Shown here piece after piece: positions 4,817 through 6,567 of a stretch of DNA of 6,567 bases; the first letter of the stretch is position 1, and each line of letters begins with the position of its first letter. The stretch covers positions 1 through 6,567 of the forward strand of contig CAMCTQ010000071.1 of the NCBI GenBank assembly GCA_945878545.1. The letters run 5' to 3'. The notes beneath the pieces are model-generated. The model was not told the DNA's origin. It saw only the letters and a program-made list of their open reading frames with translations, and did no database searches. The translations under genes were made by a program, and so were the position numbers. This stretch comes from Rickettsia typhi. GTDB lineage: Bacteria; Pseudomonadota; Alphaproteobacteria; Rickettsiales; Rickettsiaceae.

Positions 4817-6337
4817 ATGTCGAGCATTGCAAGTTTATGGTCAAGTATTAGGCATAGTAGGATAAGATATGTAGTTTGGCCTATAAGATCGAATGAGCTC
4901 AGTAAATTTTTGCCCATGGCATTGCTGATGTTTTTTATTTTACTGAATCAAAATTTAGTCAGAAGTATAAAAGATAGTTTTGTTGTAACAATGATTGGTA
5001 CAGAGATTCTCAGTTTCATTAAATTATGGGGAGAAATGCCAATGGGCATATTGTTCGTGATATTATATTCACGCATGTGCAATATAATGACCACCGAGCA
5101 AATTTTTCGTATTATAGTTACCTGTTTTTTACTCTTTTTTGCCGTTTTTGCTTACGTTATTTTTCCTAATACTAATTTTTTTCATCCAGATCCCGAGCGT
5201 ATAAAAACTTACATTAACATTTTTCCTCATTTTAAATGGTTCATCATTATGTGGGGAAAATGGAGTTATGTTTTATTTTATATAATGGGCGAGCTCTGGC
5301 CGGTAATAGTTTTTTCATTATTCTTTTGGCAATTGGCTAATAAAATCACCAAAACCGAAGAGGCAACTAGATATTATGTGTTTTTTGGTTTGTTTGGACA
5401 AACGAATTTGTTAATTTCTGGTAGTATTATAATTTATTTCTCAAAAGGGCAGCATTTTTTATTGCCTTTATTTGCTGGAATTGATAATTCATCGGAGGTG
5501 ATATTAAAATCAATGACAATATTGATGTTAGTATCTGGGGTAATTTGTTTGTTGTTGCATAGATATGTTGAGGTAAAAAATATTGAAAATATTAAGGGAA
5601 TAATTTTCAAAAACAAAAGGACGGATATATTAAAATTAGGACTACGCCAAAGTGCTAAAATGGTTTTTACTTCTAAATATCTAGCTATTATTTGTATTTT
5701 AATGATCTCTTTTAGCACCTCGGTTAATTTGATTGAGGGGCTATGGTTCTCTAGGGTCAAGGCTTTATACCCTGAAGCTAAGGATTTTATGGCTTACCAA
5801 GGTAATGTATTATTTTGGACAGGAATTTGCACGTTAATTTTTGCTTTTGTAGGCAACACAATAGTAAGAACTTTGGGATGGTTTTGGGGAGCTGCATTAA
5901 CCCCACTTATAACTTTGATTGCCGGTGGTATGTTCTTTGGGTTTGTAATAGTAGAAGAACACTTAAATGAAATATTTATTAATTTTCTACATTTATCACC
6001 TTTGGCAATTATTGTATTTATTGGTGGATTACAGAATGTACTTGGTAAAGGTGTAAAATATTCTTTATTCGATGCTACTAAGGAAATGGTATATATACCC
6101 CTTGATAAAGAGATGAAAACCAAGGGGAAAGCTGCGGTTGATGTTTTGGGAGCAAAGCTTGGTAAATCTATCGGTGCTTCGGTACAATTTATTACTTTTT
6201 CTATTTTTCCAACTGCTCATCACGAAGATATAGCAGGGTTTTTAATGGCTGTGTTCGTTATTGTTTGCTTGGTATGGGTCTATGGTGTCGTATTGTTAAA
6301 TAGAGATTACAAAAAAGTTCTAAAAGCATCATCCTGA
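4817..6337 (+). CDS. tlc: ATP/ADP translocase (Tlc/NTT family nucleotide transporter)
   Basis: An inner-membrane carrier with about 12 helices that, in characterised rickettsial members, exchanges host ATP for bacterial ADP; some paralogs carry other nucleotides. It has 506 residues, the usual length for rickettsial Tlc proteins. Family hallmarks are WPI near the start (21-23), [11 protein letters not shown] (47-57), FPHFKWFI (136-143), [18 protein letters not shown] (158-175), NLIEGLW (304-310), [20 protein letters not shown] (411-430) and [16 protein letters not shown] (436-451). The charged residues matched by motif to those essential in plant and rickettsial carriers are present: K52, E159, E307 and K450. 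The ATG at 4817 has GTGAG five bases upstream. Rickettsia species carry five tlc paralogs; this one mixes features remembered from several, so I do not assign a number or assert ATP/ADP specificity. It probably has its own promoter, and icd lies 99 bases downstream. Confidence 0.95.
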   Translation: MSSIASLWSSIRHSRIRYVVWPIRSNELSKFLPMALLMFFILLNQNLVRSIKDSFVVTMIGTEILSFIKLWGEMPMGILFVILYSRMCNIMTTEQIFRIIVTCFLLFFAVFAYVIFPNTNFFHPDPERIKTYINIFPHFKWFIIMWGKWSYVLFYIMGELWPVIVFSLFFWQLANKITKTEEATRYYVFFGLFGQTNLLISGSIIIYFSKGQHFLLPLFAGIDNSSEVILKSMTILMLVSGVICLLLHRYVEVKNIENIKGIIFKNKRTDILKLGLRQSAKMVFTSKYLAIICILMISFSTSVNLIEGLWFSRVKALYPEAKDFMAYQGNVLFWTGICTLIFAFVGNTIVRTLGWFWGAALTPLITLIAGGMFFGFVIVEEHLNEIFINFLHLSPLAIIVFIGGLQNVLGKGVKYSLFDATKEMVYIPLDKEMKTKGKAAVDVLGAKLGKSIGASVQFITFSIFPTAHHEDIAGFLMAVFVIVCLVWVYGVVLLNRDYKKVLKASS

Positions 6338-6344
6338 GTAAAAA

Positions 6345-6372
6345 CTATAAGATATTGATATATATATTATAG
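6345..6372 (+). terminator. AT-only hairpin after tlc, weak terminator candidate
   Basis: CTATAAGATAT (6345-6355) pairs with ATATATTATAG (6362-6372) at 10 of 11 positions around a six-base loop. A run of A, not T, follows directly, and the T-rich CTTTT comes some eight bases later. With only one G-C pair this is a weak structure, and read-through from tlc into icd is possible. Confidence 0.2.
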
Positions 6373-6403
6373 AAAAAATTCTTTTAATCATGTTATCATC
6401 TAT

Positions 6404-6409
6404 TATAAA
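6404..6409 (+). promoter_or_regulatory. Possible -10 box for icd
   Basis: TATAAA is the best -10-like hexamer 28 bases ahead of the icd start. The region 16-17 bases further upstream (TTTTAA or CTTTTA) is a poor -35. A TTGATA at 6355-6360 lies too far away to pair with it. Confidence 0.25.
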
Positions 6410-6424
6410 TAATAATTCATATCA

Positions 6425-6433
6425 AAGAGGAAG
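6425..6433 (+). promoter_or_regulatory. Strong ribosome binding site of icd
   Basis: AAGAGGAAG contains GAGG ending six bases before the ATG at 6437. It fixes the icd start and contrasts with the weak or missing sites before ppa and the Bcr/CflA-like gene. Confidence 0.85.
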
Positions 6434-6436
6434 ATA

Positions 6437-6567
6437 ATGTCAAAAAATACTCCGATTACAGTTGCATATGGTGATGGAATAGGTCCTGAGATTATGCAAG
6501 CTGTTCTACATATATTAATGAAAGCAGAAGCAAAAATTAGTATTGAAGTTATTGAAGTAGGAGAAAA
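6437..6567 (+). CDS. icd: Isocitrate dehydrogenase, N-terminal part (cut by the window edge)
   Basis: The first 43 codons of a gene that runs out of the window. The product is expected to be a cytosolic TCA-cycle enzyme that oxidises and decarboxylates isocitrate to 2-oxoglutarate, making NADPH. The protein begins MSKNTPITVAYGDGIGPEIM. The GDGIGPE motif marks the beta-decarboxylating dehydrogenase family, and the following AVLHILMKAEAKISIEVIEVGE closely resembles the start of rickettsial Icd as I remember it (TPITIAYGDGIGPEIMEAVLYILRKAEA). Isopropylmalate dehydrogenase shares the motif but is unlikely in an organism of this kind, which normally lacks leucine synthesis. A strong ribosome site supports the ATG. 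It follows tlc on the same strand after 99 bases, so the two may be partly co-transcribed. Catalytic and cofactor residues lie beyond the window. Confidence 0.85.
   Translation, partial: MSKNTPITVAYGDGIGPEIMQAVLHILMKAEAKISIEVIEVGE

Noticed and set aside
5434..6123. Two minus-strand open frames (108 and 109 codons)
   Set aside because: Both are antisense to the conserved core of tlc and have no independent signals.

Overview
The window is AT-rich and looks like part of a chromosome from an obligate intracellular alphaproteobacterium of the Rickettsiales, most likely Rickettsiaceae (Rickettsia or a close relative). The strongest reasons are a Tlc-type ATP/ADP translocase, which imports host ATP, an isocitrate dehydrogenase start that reads like the rickettsial enzyme, a rickettsia-like inorganic pyrophosphatase, a ProP-like MFS permease, and long non-coding gaps with palindromic, GC-richer islands. 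The placement comes from protein motifs remembered from these families; no search was run.

Layout, left to right. Positions 1-94 are a GC-richer stretch that looks like the end of a dispersed repeat. A minus-strand MFS permease of the metabolite:H+ symporter (ProP-like) type covers 95-1384, with a TTG start (1384 or 1348). The gap 1385-1648 holds an imperfect palindromic element (1440-1563) that contains a 26-codon open frame. ppa (1649-2179, plus) is a complete inorganic pyrophosphatase, followed by a possible terminator. Convergent to it is a 235-residue minus-strand protein (2286-2993) with leucine-rich repeats, a duplicated coiled coil and a C-terminal Cys-Thr-Ile-Leu, a plausible host prenylation (CaaX) signal. 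The gap 2994-3518 has several inverted repeats but no convincing gene. A plus-strand Bcr/CflA-type MFS efflux protein follows (3519-4697), then a perfect 24-bp inverted repeat (4704-4753), the tlc gene (4817-6337), and the first 43 codons of icd (6437 to the window end).

Functionally, this is a transport and energy region of a host-dependent cell. Tlc brings in ATP in exchange for ADP, two MFS proteins move small solutes or toxic compounds, pyrophosphatase pulls biosynthetic reactions forward, and isocitrate dehydrogenase feeds the TCA cycle. The genes look mostly like single transcription units with their own leaders. The item most worth a second look is the LRR/coiled-coil protein: eukaryote-like repeats, no signal peptide, and a single cysteine placed exactly in a geranylgeranylation-type C-terminal box make it a candidate secreted effector that would be lipid-anchored by the host.
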